Assembly (NCBI GenBank): GCA_013289585.1 | Contig: JABCZR010000001.1 | Span: 372,001-436,000, forward strand | Length of the DNA stretch: 64,000 nucleotides | Source of the DNA: Acidobacteriota bacterium | GTDB lineage: Bacteria; Acidobacteriota; Terriglobia; Acidiferrales; UBA7541 | Reading direction: 5' to 3' | Part shown: one piece after another, positions 37,741 through 47,440 of the stretch | How the letters are laid out: the number at the start of each line of letters is the position of its first letter | Numbering within the stretch: position 1 is the first letter of the stretch | The notes under the pieces: generated by a model | Told to the model about the DNA's origin: nothing | Databases searched by the model: none | The model's input: only the letters and a program-made list of their open reading frames with translations | Position numbers and translations under genes: made by a program

Positions 37741-40695
37741 TTAGAGCAGCGGCTCGCCGGAATGCGGGACAATCGTATCGCGGGTGGCGTCGCGCAGACG
37801 AATCAATTCGTGCCAGCCCGAACCTTCTTCGCTTGCGCTCGCGCTTCCCGCCGTTCGCGGATAGATTGGTGGCAAAACGGTGATCGTCACATGGCCCGGC
37901 CGCGGCAAGTAAGTGCCGTCGCGTAAAATCTTCCGCGTTCCGGCAAGCGCAACGGGAATAATTGGCGCACCCGTGGCCACGGCCGCCTTAAACGCGCCCA
38001 GTTGAAACGGCCGCACACCGTCTTCTTTCGTAAACGTCCCTTCCGGAAAAACAAAAACGGATTCCCCGTTGCGCAGAAACTCCTCAATTTGCTGTGCCTG
38101 GCGCAGCCGAGAACCCGCATCCGTCCGGTCGAACTTGAGATGTCCCATCTGGTCCAGAAATGTGCCGATGAAGGGCATTCGTCCCACTTCCATTTTCGAA
38201 ACGAAGCGGTAGGGCACGCCAAGGCCGAGCATCAGCGGCAGCACATCGAAGTAACTGGTGTGATTCGACGCATAGATTTTCGCGCCTGGCGTCTCCATAT
38301 ATTCCTTGCCAACCACGGTTACCCGGCATCCGATCAGTACAAACAAACTTTTCAGCGCAGCGGAAGTGAAACGTCCCGCCGCGCGGTGATCCTTGATGAA
38401 TTGCACGATCGTCCAGCTCGGTACGATCCACAACAGGAACACCACGCCGAAGTACAAGCCGTAAAGAACCTCCAGCCCGCGCCTCGCGCCGGCGAGCACG
38501 TCCTGCGCGAGATCGCGCAATGTGCTTCCCGCACCCAGCCGCACAATCTGCAGCCACGCCGGCGCCTTGGATGCCGAGAGCGTCCCCGCTAGATACAACT
38601 GTTTCGTTTCTTCCCGGCGCAATTTTCCGCTCGATGTTTTCGGGATACTGCCCGGCGGTATCAGCTCCACGCGATCCGGCGGCAGTCCCAATCCTGTTGA
38701 CACCAGCTCCGTCACCGCGGCGGCAATCGCGCCCCGCCTCGCCGCATTGCGTTCTCGCGTTTCCGCGACGACCACAAGCTTTTCCGTACCCGCCACGGCG
38801 TCCGACAATCCAAAGGCTACGATACATCCCTTGCGAATTCCCTCGGCGCGCGCCGCCAGTTCTTCCACCTCATGCGGATACAAATTGCGCCCTCCCTTGA
38901 TAATGATGTCCTTCACGCGCCCCGTGACGTAGATTTCGCCGTCAGCGCGGTACGCGCGGTCGCCCGAATTCACCCAGGCGTATTCGCCCTCACCGCTCGC
39001 GGGACCAAGCGGCAGCACAGCCTTGGTCGCTGCTGCGTTGTGGTAGTAACCGCTTGTCGCCGACGGCCCGCGAAACCACAAAAATCCCTCCGTGCGATCC
39101 TCAACTTCATTTCCGGCGTCATCTACGATTCGTACTTGATGTCTCGGGATCGGTCCACCCGACGAGACAAACGCAATCGCCGTCGCATCATTCGGCTCGC
39201 ACGGCACGGCCTGTCCTTGCGAAGCAAATACTTCGCGCTTCACGCGATCGATCAACGGACCGCGGCCCAGCGGCGGCACGGTAACCGCGAGTGTCGCTTC
39301 CGCGAGCCCATATACGGGGAGCTGTGCTTCGCGTCGAAAGCCATAGCTCGCAAATCGATTCGCGAAACGGTCCAGCGTTTCCGGGTTCACCGGCTCAGCG
39401 CCATTCAACGCCGCGCGCCACGAACTAAGATCGACACCCTGAATATCTTTGTCGGCAATCTTTCGAACGCAAAGCTCATAAGCAAAATTCGGCGCGGCAG
39501 AGATTGTTCCGCGATGTTTGTGAAACGCCAGCAGCCAGCGCTCCGGCCGCGTCAGGAAAGCCAGCGGCGACATCACTGCCAGCGGAATGCCGAAATGCAG
39601 CAGCGTTAACCAGGCGCCGATCAACCCCATATCGTGATACAGCGGGAGCCAGCTCACGCCCACGTCATCCGGCCCCAATTGCACAACCTCGCCGACCGCC
39701 CTGATGTTCGCAAGCAAATTCGTATGCGTCAGCACCACACCTTTGGGATCGCCAGTTGACCCGGATGTGTATTGAAGCAGGGCGATGTCGCTGCCTTTGC
39801 GCGCGCGGCTGCCGGCAAGGTGTAGTGGCAAAGCGCCGGGCGAAGGTGGAGGAGCCTTGTCCGCGGCATCAATCAGCTTTTCCGCATCGGCAACTGTCGA
39901 GAGCGAACGCACACGCGGCCGCAGCAGTTTCGCAACAGCTTCCGCGCGGCGAAACGTCAACAGCAGACAGACTTCTGCATTGTTCAAGATCGCCGATTGC
40001 CGCTCCGCGTACTCCTCGATGCGGTCCGCGCGAAACGGCGGATAGATCGGCACGGGGATCGCTCCCGCAAGTAGAATTCCCGCATAAGAAATGAAAAACG
40101 CCCGCGAAGTCGGCAACATCAACGCCACGCGCCCGCCCGCCGGCACGTCGCGCCGCGCAAGCTCTGCCGCGCAACGCTGCGCCGCTGCGTACAACGCGCC
40201 AAAAGTCAGCGTGAAGCTGCGTTCCTCGCCATCGGTGTCTTCGGTGATGAGCAGATGCGCTCTCTGGGCGTCGTGGACCGCGCGATGCCGCAGCACATCA
40301 ATCAGCGTCTCCGCGGAAAATACTCCTGTGTCTGCGGCCTCGCGGTGCAGCTTCTGTGTGGTCACCGAAGCCCGAAGGGCGGAGCCGGCGTCCGTGTCTT
40401 CCAATACCGTTCCCGGCGCATCGAGAATCGCCCGCGCCAGATCATCCGGCGTATTCGCTTCCGCAGCAACACGGTCCGGTAAACGGATGCTGAACGCCGT
40501 CTCCAGCCGTGCCAGCAATTCCACGCGTTCCAGACTGCCCAATCCGAGTTCACGATCGAGCTGCGAACCCCCGCGCAGCAGCGGTAACGCTCCTTGGCTG
40601 CCCAGTTCAGCCAACAACGCGCGAATCTCCTCAAGCACGCGATCGCGCACTGCCGAACTATCGAGTTGTGTGATGGGTGTAGCCACCGGACTCAC
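37741..40695 (-). CDS. Fused acyl carrier protein - fatty acyl-AMP ligase - PlsC-type acyltransferase
   Basis: The 984-residue protein contains three modules. Residues about 15-95 form a carrier domain with the phosphopantetheine Ser54 in LGLGSLERVEL. Residues about 110-720 form an adenylating enzyme of the fatty acyl-AMP ligase type (YTSGSTGDPKG near 306-318, LPVYGLAEATLAV, VNSGDRAYRADGEIYVTGR, IPKTSSGKLRR). After a hydrophobic segment (LYGLYFGVVFLLWIVPSW, about 745-765) comes a 1-acylglycerol-phosphate acyltransferase-like domain with NHTSYFD near 810 and FPEGT near 885. It would activate a fatty acid, load it on its own carrier and transfer it to a lipid acceptor at the membrane. Substrates are unknown. 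Confidence 0.9.
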   Translation of the reverse strand: MSPVATPITQLDSSAVRDRVLEEIRALLAELGSQGALPLLRGGSQLDRELGLGSLERVELLARLETAFSIRLPDRVAAEANTPDDLARAILDAPGTVLEDTDAGSALRASVTTQKLHREAADTGVFSAETLIDVLRHRAVHDAQRAHLLITEDTDGEERSFTLTFGALYAAAQRCAAELARRDVPAGGRVALMLPTSRAFFISYAGILLAGAIPVPIYPPFRADRIEEYAERQSAILNNAEVCLLLTFRRAEAVAKLLRPRVRSLSTVADAEKLIDAADKAPPPSPGALPLHLAGSRARKGSDIALLQYTSGSTGDPKGVVLTHTNLLANIRAVGEVVQLGPDDVGVSWLPLYHDMGLIGAWLTLLHFGIPLAVMSPLAFLTRPERWLLAFHKHRGTISAAPNFAYELCVRKIADKDIQGVDLSSWRAALNGAEPVNPETLDRFANRFASYGFRREAQLPVYGLAEATLAVTVPPLGRGPLIDRVKREVFASQGQAVPCEPNDATAIAFVSSGGPIPRHQVRIVDDAGNEVEDRTEGFLWFRGPSATSGYYHNAAATKAVLPLGPASGEGEYAWVNSGDRAYRADGEIYVTGRVKDIIIKGGRNLYPHEVEELAARAEGIRKGCIVAFGLSDAVAGTEKLVVVAETRERNAARRGAIAAAVTELVSTGLGLPPDRVELIPPGSIPKTSSGKLRREETKQLYLAGTLSASKAPAWLQIVRLGAGSTLRDLAQDVLAGARRGLEVLYGLYFGVVFLLWIVPSWTIVQFIKDHRAAGRFTSAALKSLFVLIGCRVTVVGKEYMETPGAKIYASNHTSYFDVLPLMLGLGVPYRFVSKMEVGRMPFIGTFLDQMGHLKFDRTDAGSRLRQAQQIEEFLRNGESVFVFPEGTFTKEDGVRPFQLGAFKAAVATGAPIIPVALAGTRKILRDGTYLPRPGHVTITVLPPIYPRTAGSASASEEGSGWHELIRLRDATRDTIVPHSGEPLL

Positions 40696-40782
40696 GAAGG
40701 GAGCGGTTGTCTTCAGCGCGAGGCTACCATGCGTCGCCGCCGATTTCCATATCTCGCCGCGTTCGAATCAACGCCGCGGGCC

Positions 40783-41346
40783 TTAGGCGCTCTTTTTCTG
40801 TACTTGCGCCGCAGTAAGGCCTTTCGGGAGCAGCGTTGTGGAGAGGTCCACGCCGGAAAGATCCGCGCCCGTCAAATCCGTTTCGCGCAGAATCGCCACG
40901 CCCATATCCGCGCCGGAAAACTTTGCACCGTTCACATTGGCGAGGCGCAGATTCACGTTGCGCAGTTGCGCTCGCTCGAAATTCACGTTCGAAAGGTCGC
41001 AGCGGAAAAACTCCACTCCGCTGGCCTGCGCTTCTGCCAGATTGGCGCCCGGCAGAATTGCTTCGGTCATATCTGTGTTGCGCAGATCGGCCTTGCGCAG
41101 ATTTGCGCCGGAAAGATCCGCTCCCGGAAGTTTCGCTTTGCGCAGATCCGTCCTCTCGAGGTTGGCGTTGCGAAGAATCGCCCCGCTCAAGTTGGCCCCG
41201 CTCAGGTCCGCGCCGGAGAGGTCAGCTCCGGTCAGGTCCGCCCGCGCCCCGCCGTCTTTCCCGCTGAAAAACAGTTCATGCGCCTCTAGAATCTGCGCGA
41301 GTGTCTTTCCGTTGTGTTTAATACTCTTCGGTTTTCTCAATGCCAT
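40783..41346 (-). CDS. Pentapeptide-repeat protein
   Basis: The 187-residue protein is dominated by A(D/N)LxX repeats such as ADLTGADLSGADLSGANLSG, continuing for about 25 copies and predicting a right-handed quadrilateral beta-helix. A basic leader (LRKPKSIKHNGKTL) precedes it. Some such proteins (Qnr, MfpA) mimic DNA and bind gyrase, but most have no known role; nothing here points specifically to gyrase. It follows the FAAL gene on the same strand after 87 bases (opposite transcriptional order: it lies upstream of it). Confidence 0.9.
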   Translation of the reverse strand: MALRKPKSIKHNGKTLAQILEAHELFFSGKDGGARADLTGADLSGADLSGANLSGAILRNANLERTDLRKAKLPGADLSGANLRKADLRNTDMTEAILPGANLAEAQASGVEFFRCDLSNVNFERAQLRNVNLRLANVNGAKFSGADMGVAILRETDLTGADLSGVDLSTTLLPKGLTAAQVQKKSA

Positions 41347-41495
41347 ATTTGTCCGCCACTCATAGATCCCAGCCTATAGCTTACTGGAACTGGCCCGCGC
41401 GGGGAACCCTATCGCTACCCGATTGCACAGCCAAACCAGGATTAGAACTGAGCTTATGAATCACTCCTCCGTCCATCTCTCCCGCTTATGATAGT

Positions 41496-42977
41496 GTGAA
41501 GCCAATGGTCCCGGGTTGCCCGGATGGGTCGTGTGGCGTGAAGCTGTTCGCAAAACTTTTCTTTCTGATCCTACTTTGTTCCTACGTAACCCCTGCTGCC
41601 ATGGATACTCCGCTCGTACTTCAGCATGTCACGGTCATCGACGGAACCGGCGGCGCGCCAAAGCCGGATCAAACCGTCATCATTTCCGGCGGCCGCATAA
41701 CCTCGCTCGGTCCCGCCGGAAAAATCAAAATCGATAAAGCCGCCACTGTCATCGATGCTCGCGGCAAATTCCTGCTCCCCGGACTTTGGGACATGCACGT
41801 TCACCTCGCCGGCATAAACGCCGATCCCGCCTGGAGCAAAGACGTTTTGCTCCCGGTGCTCATTGCCAGCGGCATCACCGGTGTCCGCGACATGGGCGGC
41901 GATCTCGAGGTGCTTCTCTCCTGGAAGCGCGAAGTCGAAGCCGGATCGCTCCTCGGCCCGTATTTCTACGTTTCCGGTCCCTGGCTCGCCGCGGGTGGGC
42001 GAAAAACCCCCGAGCAATTTCCTGTCGCGAACGCCGAAGAAGCTCGCGCCGCCGTACGTGACCTGAAACAGCGCGGCGCGGACTTCATTAAGATCATTTC
42101 GCTACCTTCCCGCGAAACCTTCTTCGCGGTCGCTGACGAAGCCAAAAAACAGAACATCTCCTTTGCGGGCCATCTCCCATTCGAAATCGGCGCCGCCGAA
42201 GCTTCGAATGCCGGCATGCGCAGCATCGAACATTTTCTTTACAGCGCCTTCGCACTTTCCTTCTCTTCGCAGGAAGAAACGTTGCGCAAGCAATTGGTCG
42301 AAGCGGAGAAAAAAGGCGACTCCGAAGCCTGGGAAAGAATCGCGCACGAAGCCGACGCCACATTCAGCGCGGAAAGAGCCGCCGCGCTCTTTCAAACGCT
42401 CAAGAAAAATGCCACCTGGGTTACACCGACCATCGCCTCGCTCGATATCACTTCGCATCCTGATACCTGGAAACTGGACGACCCCTACCTGGACTTCGTT
42501 CCCCCGTCGCTTGCCAAAGAATGGCGTAGTTCCTTCAATGACGAGCAGATGAAACAACGCGCCGCATGGCTCGGTCGCCAGGCGGCCAACGATTGGAAAT
42601 TGACCGGCCAATTGCACCGCGCAGGAATCCCTCTGCTTGTCGGTTCCGACTCTCTCGACCCTTTTGTTTTTCCCGGCGATAGCCTGCATCGCGAACTAGC
42701 CGAATTTGTCCAAGCCGGTTACACGCCCCTGGAAGTAATCCAGGCCGCCACGCAAGGCGCCGCCAAATTTGTTGGCCGTGAAAACGAACTCGGCACGGTG
42801 GAACAGGGAAAAACTGCCGACCTGATTCTTCTCGATGCAAATCCTCTGGAAAATATCTCAAACACTCGTAAGATTCTTGCCGTGATTCGCAACGGCCAAT
42901 ATCTCAATCGTGCTGCTCTGGACGCGCTGCTTGCCAAGGCACGGTCAGCAGCCGCAGCTATGCCGGCAGAAAAATAA
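41496..42977 (+). CDS. Exported metal-dependent amidohydrolase
   Basis: The product (493 residues from GTG 41496) has a signal-like segment (KLFAKLFFLILLCSYVTPAA), which starts best at GTG 41538. The amidohydrolase fold is shown by LLPGLWDMHVHLAG with the first metal-binding His pair, a central FIKIISLPS (possible bridging Lys), FAGHLPFE and RSIEHFLYSAF with two further His, and LLVGSDSLDP with the catalytic Asp. It ends GTVEQGKTADLILLDANPL. Related enzymes cleave cyclic amides, imidazolonepropionate or dipeptides; the substrate here is unknown. It overlaps the next gene in TAATG, so the two are translationally coupled. Confidence 0.88.
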   Translation: MKPMVPGCPDGSCGVKLFAKLFFLILLCSYVTPAAMDTPLVLQHVTVIDGTGGAPKPDQTVIISGGRITSLGPAGKIKIDKAATVIDARGKFLLPGLWDMHVHLAGINADPAWSKDVLLPVLIASGITGVRDMGGDLEVLLSWKREVEAGSLLGPYFYVSGPWLAAGGRKTPEQFPVANAEEARAAVRDLKQRGADFIKIISLPSRETFFAVADEAKKQNISFAGHLPFEIGAAEASNAGMRSIEHFLYSAFALSFSSQEETLRKQLVEAEKKGDSEAWERIAHEADATFSAERAAALFQTLKKNATWVTPTIASLDITSHPDTWKLDDPYLDFVPPSLAKEWRSSFNDEQMKQRAAWLGRQAANDWKLTGQLHRAGIPLLVGSDSLDPFVFPGDSLHRELAEFVQAGYTPLEVIQAATQGAAKFVGRENELGTVEQGKTADLILLDANPLENISNTRKILAVIRNGQYLNRAALDALLAKARSAAAAMPAEK

Positions 42978-43996
42978 TGTTTCGTCGTTCCTTATTTTCG
43001 CGTAACTGTCACGGCGTTCTCCACCGCCGAACTCTCCCTTTTCTTCTGCTGTTTCTCGCTGCCTTAGCTCCCTTTACTGCTTTGACGCAGGAGCAATCCC
43101 GCGAAGACGAGATCGTCGCCAATCTCGCCGGTGGCCGCGTCATTGTGGATGTCGCCAAAGACGTCATCATCTTCGCCGCGATCGATCAGCCCATCGAACG
43201 GAATTCCATTCCACCGCGTGTAACGAATCTCGATTCCTCGCACATTGGCGTTCTTTTCGGCGCTTCCGAGTGGCGCATTCCCGCCGATCCCAAACCCATT
43301 CGAATGGATCGCGATATCCAGCACATCGGCCCGAGAGATCCTCGCTACGCCGCGGTTCCCGGCGAAGCGGAACCCGACTTGGAAACCATCGGCGTCGCGT
43401 TTCTTGAAAAACTTCGCCCGCTCGTTTCCCAGCTCCACCACAAGCTCGATTTCGCCCCCGACGAACCGATCTTCCAGATGGTGATTATCGGTTTCGGTGC
43501 GAATTACTATGGCCCGGAAGTCTGGGTCGTCGAATATCGCATCGAGCAGGAGCAAATCGCCGCCCGCGGGGAATACTGGCAGACACGCATTCTTCGCCCG
43601 CGTTTCTCCCAGCTTTATCCTCCGGAAAAGCATGCCCCGCGAACCCTCGTCGAGAGCCGCTATCCGCCCGATTTGAAGGGCCCGACATTGGCCGAACAGA
43701 TTCAAGGCAACGAACCGAACATCGTGGGCCTTGCCGCTAAGGATCCGCACTTTACCAAGGTGATCGAAAATTTCCATGGCGGCCAGGCTCAAAAGACCGT
43801 TTCACTGGACGCAGTCAATTTCATGCGAGCGGTGCTGCCCTTAATTGCTGGCAAAGCTCCTTACATCCTTGGCAAGATGAGTGAACAGGAAGGTTTCGAT
43901 TGGATCGTTCCACCCGCGGAACCCGTTGAAAAAATCCCCGAAGACAAGAACCGCCCGCCCGACGCGCCGACGCTTCGGCGCCCCCCAAAACCGTGA
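42977..43996 (+). CDS. Exported protein of unknown function, coupled to the amidohydrolase
   Basis: The 339-residue product has a signal peptide (RTLPFLLLFLAALAPFTALTQ) and a mature part without a family I recognise. Features include ANLAGGRVIVDVAKDVIIFAAI, a tyrosine-rich VIIGFGANYYGPEVWVVEYRI strand pair, and a Pro-rich C-terminus (DAPTLRRPPKP). Its ATG overlaps the stop of the amidohydrolase gene (TAATG), so it is probably translated with it and may act in the same pathway. Confidence 0.8.
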   Translation: MFRRSLFSRNCHGVLHRRTLPFLLLFLAALAPFTALTQEQSREDEIVANLAGGRVIVDVAKDVIIFAAIDQPIERNSIPPRVTNLDSSHIGVLFGASEWRIPADPKPIRMDRDIQHIGPRDPRYAAVPGEAEPDLETIGVAFLEKLRPLVSQLHHKLDFAPDEPIFQMVIIGFGANYYGPEVWVVEYRIEQEQIAARGEYWQTRILRPRFSQLYPPEKHAPRTLVESRYPPDLKGPTLAEQIQGNEPNIVGLAAKDPHFTKVIENFHGGQAQKTVSLDAVNFMRAVLPLIAGKAPYILGKMSEQEGFDWIVPPAEPVEKIPEDKNRPPDAPTLRRPPKP

Positions 43997-43999
43997 TTG

Positions 44000-44419
44000 T
44001 CAGGAAATCTTTTCAATCATGTCGCCGCGACGGATCATCCCGCCTTCGACAACCCGGCACAGCATCCCGCGCCTTCCCCATAGCTCTTTGCGCAATCCCG
44101 GGCGGATTTTTTCCATCTGGTCGCAGGGGGCGCAGATTTCGCTGACTTCGAGCAACGTTCGGCCCACACGAAGTTGCTGACCAATCGCCAAGCTATTTAC
44201 ATTTAGGCCGGTTGTCGTGATGTTTTCCCGAATGATTCCCGGTTGTAAATCCATGGCGTCCAAAGTCTCTTTGTCCACCAGCAGAACCTGGCGCGCTCTG
44301 CCCGGCCGCGCGTGCACACATCCCTCGAAGCCGAAGTCGTTCATGACTTGAGCTTCCTGCAGCTCTTCCATCGGCAAACGCTTCTTGGGCGCCCGAAATA
44401 GACTATGCACACTCGCCAT
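44000..44419 (-). CDS. MOSC-domain protein
   Basis: The 139-residue protein has the MOSC beta-barrel pattern: QVLLVDKETLDAMDLQPGIIRENITTTG, VGRTLLEVSEICAPCDQMEKI with a conserved Cys candidate, and GMLCRVVEGG near the end. MOSC domains occur in molybdenum-cofactor sulfurases and in stand-alone proteins handling sulfur. The gene lies 4 bases downstream of purD on the same strand and is probably co-transcribed with it. Confidence 0.85.
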   Translation of the reverse strand: MASVHSLFRAPKKRLPMEELQEAQVMNDFGFEGCVHARPGRARQVLLVDKETLDAMDLQPGIIRENITTTGLNVNSLAIGQQLRVGRTLLEVSEICAPCDQMEKIRPGLRKELWGRRGMLCRVVEGGMIRRGDMIEKIS

Positions 44420-44423
44420 GCTT

Positions 44424-45713
44424 TCAGTCTCCCGCAGCCTTCAGTTTCGTCGCATGCGCGCCGATGTCCTTCCGATAATGCACGCCCTCAAAATGGATCT
44501 GTGCTGCTGCGGCATAAGCCGCAGCGAGCGCGGCATCAAGGGACGGTCCTGACGCTGTCACGCCGAGAACGCGCCCTCCGTTGGTCACCACCGCGTCCCC
44601 GTCAAGCTTCGTTCCCGCATGGAGCACTTTCACACCAGCAATATTTGCCACACTGGTTAGTCCCTCAATTTGCTTTCCAATCTCAAATTTCCCAGGGTAT
44701 CCCCCTGATGCCAGCACCACACAAACACTTGCTCCTGGTTTCCACTTTAGTTTCGAGGTATCTAGCTTTTCGGCCGCGACGTCCCTGAGCACTTCTGCCA
44801 GGTCAAAATCCATTCTCGCAACAATTGCTTGCGTCTCCGGATCTCCAAGGCGGCAATTAAACTCCAAGACCTTCGGCCCCGATTTCGTGAGCATCAGCCC
44901 AAGGTAAAGAAATCCCTGATAACGAATCCCATCCGCCGCCAGGCCGCGAAGCGTCGGCTCAACAATCTTGTCGACAACGGTTGCGCGCAAGTTGTCCGGA
45001 AGCAAGTCCTCGGTCGAATACGCTCCCATGCCCCCCGTGTTTGGCCCTTCGTTGCCATCAAAAACCCGTTTGTGATCCCGGGTCGGCACTAGGGTCCCAT
45101 AACGCTCTCCATCGATCAGAATGATGAACGACAGCTCTTCTCCTTCGAGCGTTTCCTCTAGCAGTAACCGTTTTCCGCCCGGGCCCAGTTCATTCCTCTC
45201 CATCACGCGCTGGATAAAATGCTCAGCCTCAGAGCGATTCGCCGCCAGAAAAACACCCTTGCCGGCGCACAAGCCGTCCGCTTTAATCACCAGCGGCCAG
45301 CTAACATTCGAAAGCGCCGGATAGGCTGCCGTCGCGAAGTCGAACGCGCCATACATCTTGGCCGTGGGAATCTGGTGCCGTTCCAAAAACTCCTTGGAAA
45401 AAATCTTGCTGCCTTCCAGCTGCGAAGCCAGTTTCGAAGGCCCCACAATCGCCCAATTCCGCTGGCGAAACGCATCCGTCAACCCATTCACCAGCGGCAA
45501 TTCCGGTCCGACCACTGTGAGATCAGGTTGAATTTTATCCGCGAACTTCACGACCGCAGCAACATCACCTGCATCAATGGCTTCGCATTCCGCTTCCTCG
45601 GCGATACCGCCATTCCCCGGCGCGCACCAGATTTTCTCCACCAGCGGGCTTTGCTTCAGTTTCCAAACCAGCGCATGTTCCCGTCCGCCCCCGCCAATCA
45701 CCAAAATCTTCAT
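44424..45713 (-). CDS. purD: Phosphoribosylamine-glycine ligase (GAR synthetase)
   Basis: The 429-residue protein starts MKILVIGGGGREHALVWKL, the classic PurD N-terminus, and has the ATP-grasp core (KADGLCAGKGVFLA, LEGEELSFIILIDG, NTGGMGAYSTEDLLPD, LEFNCRLGDPETQAI) and the C-terminal VVLASGGYPGKFE block. It joins 5-phosphoribosylamine and glycine using ATP, the second step of purine synthesis. ATG at 45713 was chosen over a longer frame because it begins the conserved fold and has GAGG eight bases upstream. Length is normal. Confidence 0.97.
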   Translation of the reverse strand: MKILVIGGGGREHALVWKLKQSPLVEKIWCAPGNGGIAEEAECEAIDAGDVAAVVKFADKIQPDLTVVGPELPLVNGLTDAFRQRNWAIVGPSKLASQLEGSKIFSKEFLERHQIPTAKMYGAFDFATAAYPALSNVSWPLVIKADGLCAGKGVFLAANRSEAEHFIQRVMERNELGPGGKRLLLEETLEGEELSFIILIDGERYGTLVPTRDHKRVFDGNEGPNTGGMGAYSTEDLLPDNLRATVVDKIVEPTLRGLAADGIRYQGFLYLGLMLTKSGPKVLEFNCRLGDPETQAIVARMDFDLAEVLRDVAAEKLDTSKLKWKPGASVCVVLASGGYPGKFEIGKQIEGLTSVANIAGVKVLHAGTKLDGDAVVTNGGRVLGVTASGPSLDAALAAAYAAAAQIHFEGVHYRKDIGAHATKLKAAGD

Positions 45714-45937
45714 CCGCAGTACCTCATGAACACCCTGTCGAACGATAGTCGGCGTCTTCCTACGTGTCAACTCGACTCCTCGCTGCAGCATTCTTCAATA
45801 GCGGAACGTCGAACGCGGCCGCGCCACGTTTACCAGTTGACCCGCACTGTACTCCAGGACAGTTACCGCCAATCAGCCCGCTCCCTACACTCGAAAAAGC
45901 TCAATTCTCTCTCCTATGCCAACGAAAGGGGCCTACC

Positions 45938-47440
45938 ATGCTCATTCCGCTGCGCCATGAAAACATGGAAGGCCGCCGCTGGCCGGTCATCACCTTCACG
46001 CTCATCGCTCTCAATATACTTATCTTCCTTGGAACCCACTGGAAGATGGAAGCGCAAGAACCCGAACGCGCCGAAGTGCGTACACACCTGATTCTCCTCG
46101 CCGGAATGCACCCAGAATTGAAAACCTCAGCGGAGGTCGAGCGCTTTATCAGCGACGTTCAGGAAAAAATTCCCGAAGAAGTTTGGAAGCAAATCGGCGA
46201 TCCGAATCGAAAAAGTCAGGACGCATGGGATGCGCGAATACGCCGAGTCACTGATCCAGCCGAACTCCAGGCAGAAATGGATTCACTCACCCAGCGCTTT
46301 GCCGACGAGGAAAGAGACTCAATTCTGGAAAATTATGCGTTTGTCCCTGCACATCCTAAGCCCATTTCCTATCTAACCTCTATGTTTCTTCATACCGGTT
46401 GGCTGCACCTGATCGGCAACATGTGGTTTCTCTGGCTTGCGGGCTTCATCCTCGAGGATCGTTGGGGCCGGGTGATTTATCCCATCTTCTATCTTCTGGC
46501 AGGAATTGCGGCCTCTCTCTTTCACGTGTTGTTCTATCACGGAAGCCTTGCTCCCGTCCTCGGAGCATCCGGTGCAATCGCTGCATTGATGGGTGGATTT
46601 CTGGTCCGCTTCCCAAAACTGAAAATTGAGATGATGTGGTTCATGCTGATTTTCCGAGTTCGCTTCAAGGCCTATGCTTACTGGCTCCTCCCAATGTGGC
46701 TGTTCATGGAGATTTTCTACGGCAGTCTGTTTGGACAGTCAACCGGCGTCGCGCATTGGGCCCATGTTGGAGGATTCATCTTTGGCGCGCTCGCTGCCCT
46801 GGTAATCCAGCGCACAGGGCTGGAGCATCAAGCCAACGCGGTCATCGAAGATAAGATCGGTTGGACCGCCGATCCCGCCGTTGTCCAGGGAACAGAACTC
46901 CTGGAGAAAGGAAAGCTGGACGAGGCGATCGCCATACTCCAAAAGCACGTCGCCGCAAAACCAGATGCCCTCGATGCCTATTCCATTCTGCGGCAGCTCT
47001 ATTGGCGCAAACAGGACCTTCCAGCGCACCTCGAAGCCACGATCAAAGTGTGTCAACTGCATCTCAAAGCACAGGATGCCGAGGCTGCGTGGGAAGATTT
47101 TCAGGAGTACGGTAATGCGGGTGGAGATCGCATGCCGGCCGCAACTTGGCTGGAACTGTGCCGAATGGCGGAGGGCCACCAGGACTTTCAACGTGCCGCG
47201 ACTGAATACGAAAATCTCGCCAAAACTTATCCGACCGAAAAACAGTCCTTGCTGTCACTTCTTTCCGCCGGTCGCCTCTGTCTGAAGAAGCTCAACCGCC
47301 CCGCTGACGCATTGCGCTTTTACAAAGCTGCCAAGACATCCAAAGTTCCACATCTCGATTGGGATTCGAATATTCAGGCCGGCATTCTGGAGTCCGAAAA
47401 GCTTCTTGGAGCTTCCACAATTCCAGTCGAAAACTCTTAA
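45938..47440 (+). CDS. Rhomboid-family intramembrane serine protease with C-terminal TPR-like region
   Basis: The 500-residue protein has TM1 (VITFTLIALNILIFLGT), a soluble insert of about 100 residues, then the rhomboid core: LHTGWLHLIGNMWFLW, catalytic Ser211 in LGASGAIAALMGG and catalytic His276 in AHWAHVGGFIFG. Residues from about 310 on form TPR-like helices (GTELLEKGKLDEAIAILQKHVAAKPD). Both catalytic residues are present, so it should be active. The TPR tail, on the cytoplasmic side by topology, may recruit partners. AAAGGGG precedes the ATG at 45938. It is divergent from purD. Confidence 0.9.
   Translation: MLIPLRHENMEGRRWPVITFTLIALNILIFLGTHWKMEAQEPERAEVRTHLILLAGMHPELKTSAEVERFISDVQEKIPEEVWKQIGDPNRKSQDAWDARIRRVTDPAELQAEMDSLTQRFADEERDSILENYAFVPAHPKPISYLTSMFLHTGWLHLIGNMWFLWLAGFILEDRWGRVIYPIFYLLAGIAASLFHVLFYHGSLAPVLGASGAIAALMGGFLVRFPKLKIEMMWFMLIFRVRFKAYAYWLLPMWLFMEIFYGSLFGQSTGVAHWAHVGGFIFGALAALVIQRTGLEHQANAVIEDKIGWTADPAVVQGTELLEKGKLDEAIAILQKHVAAKPDALDAYSILRQLYWRKQDLPAHLEATIKVCQLHLKAQDAEAAWEDFQEYGNAGGDRMPAATWLELCRMAEGHQDFQRAATEYENLAKTYPTEKQSLLSLLSAGRLCLKKLNRPADALRFYKAAKTSKVPHLDWDSNIQAGILESEKLLGASTIPVENS

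Noticed and set aside
40783-41346. Pentapeptide-repeat protein as a Qnr/MfpA-type gyrase protector
   Set aside because: The repeat alone is not diagnostic. No gyrase-specific loops can be recognised by eye, and the gene is 12 kb from gyrA.
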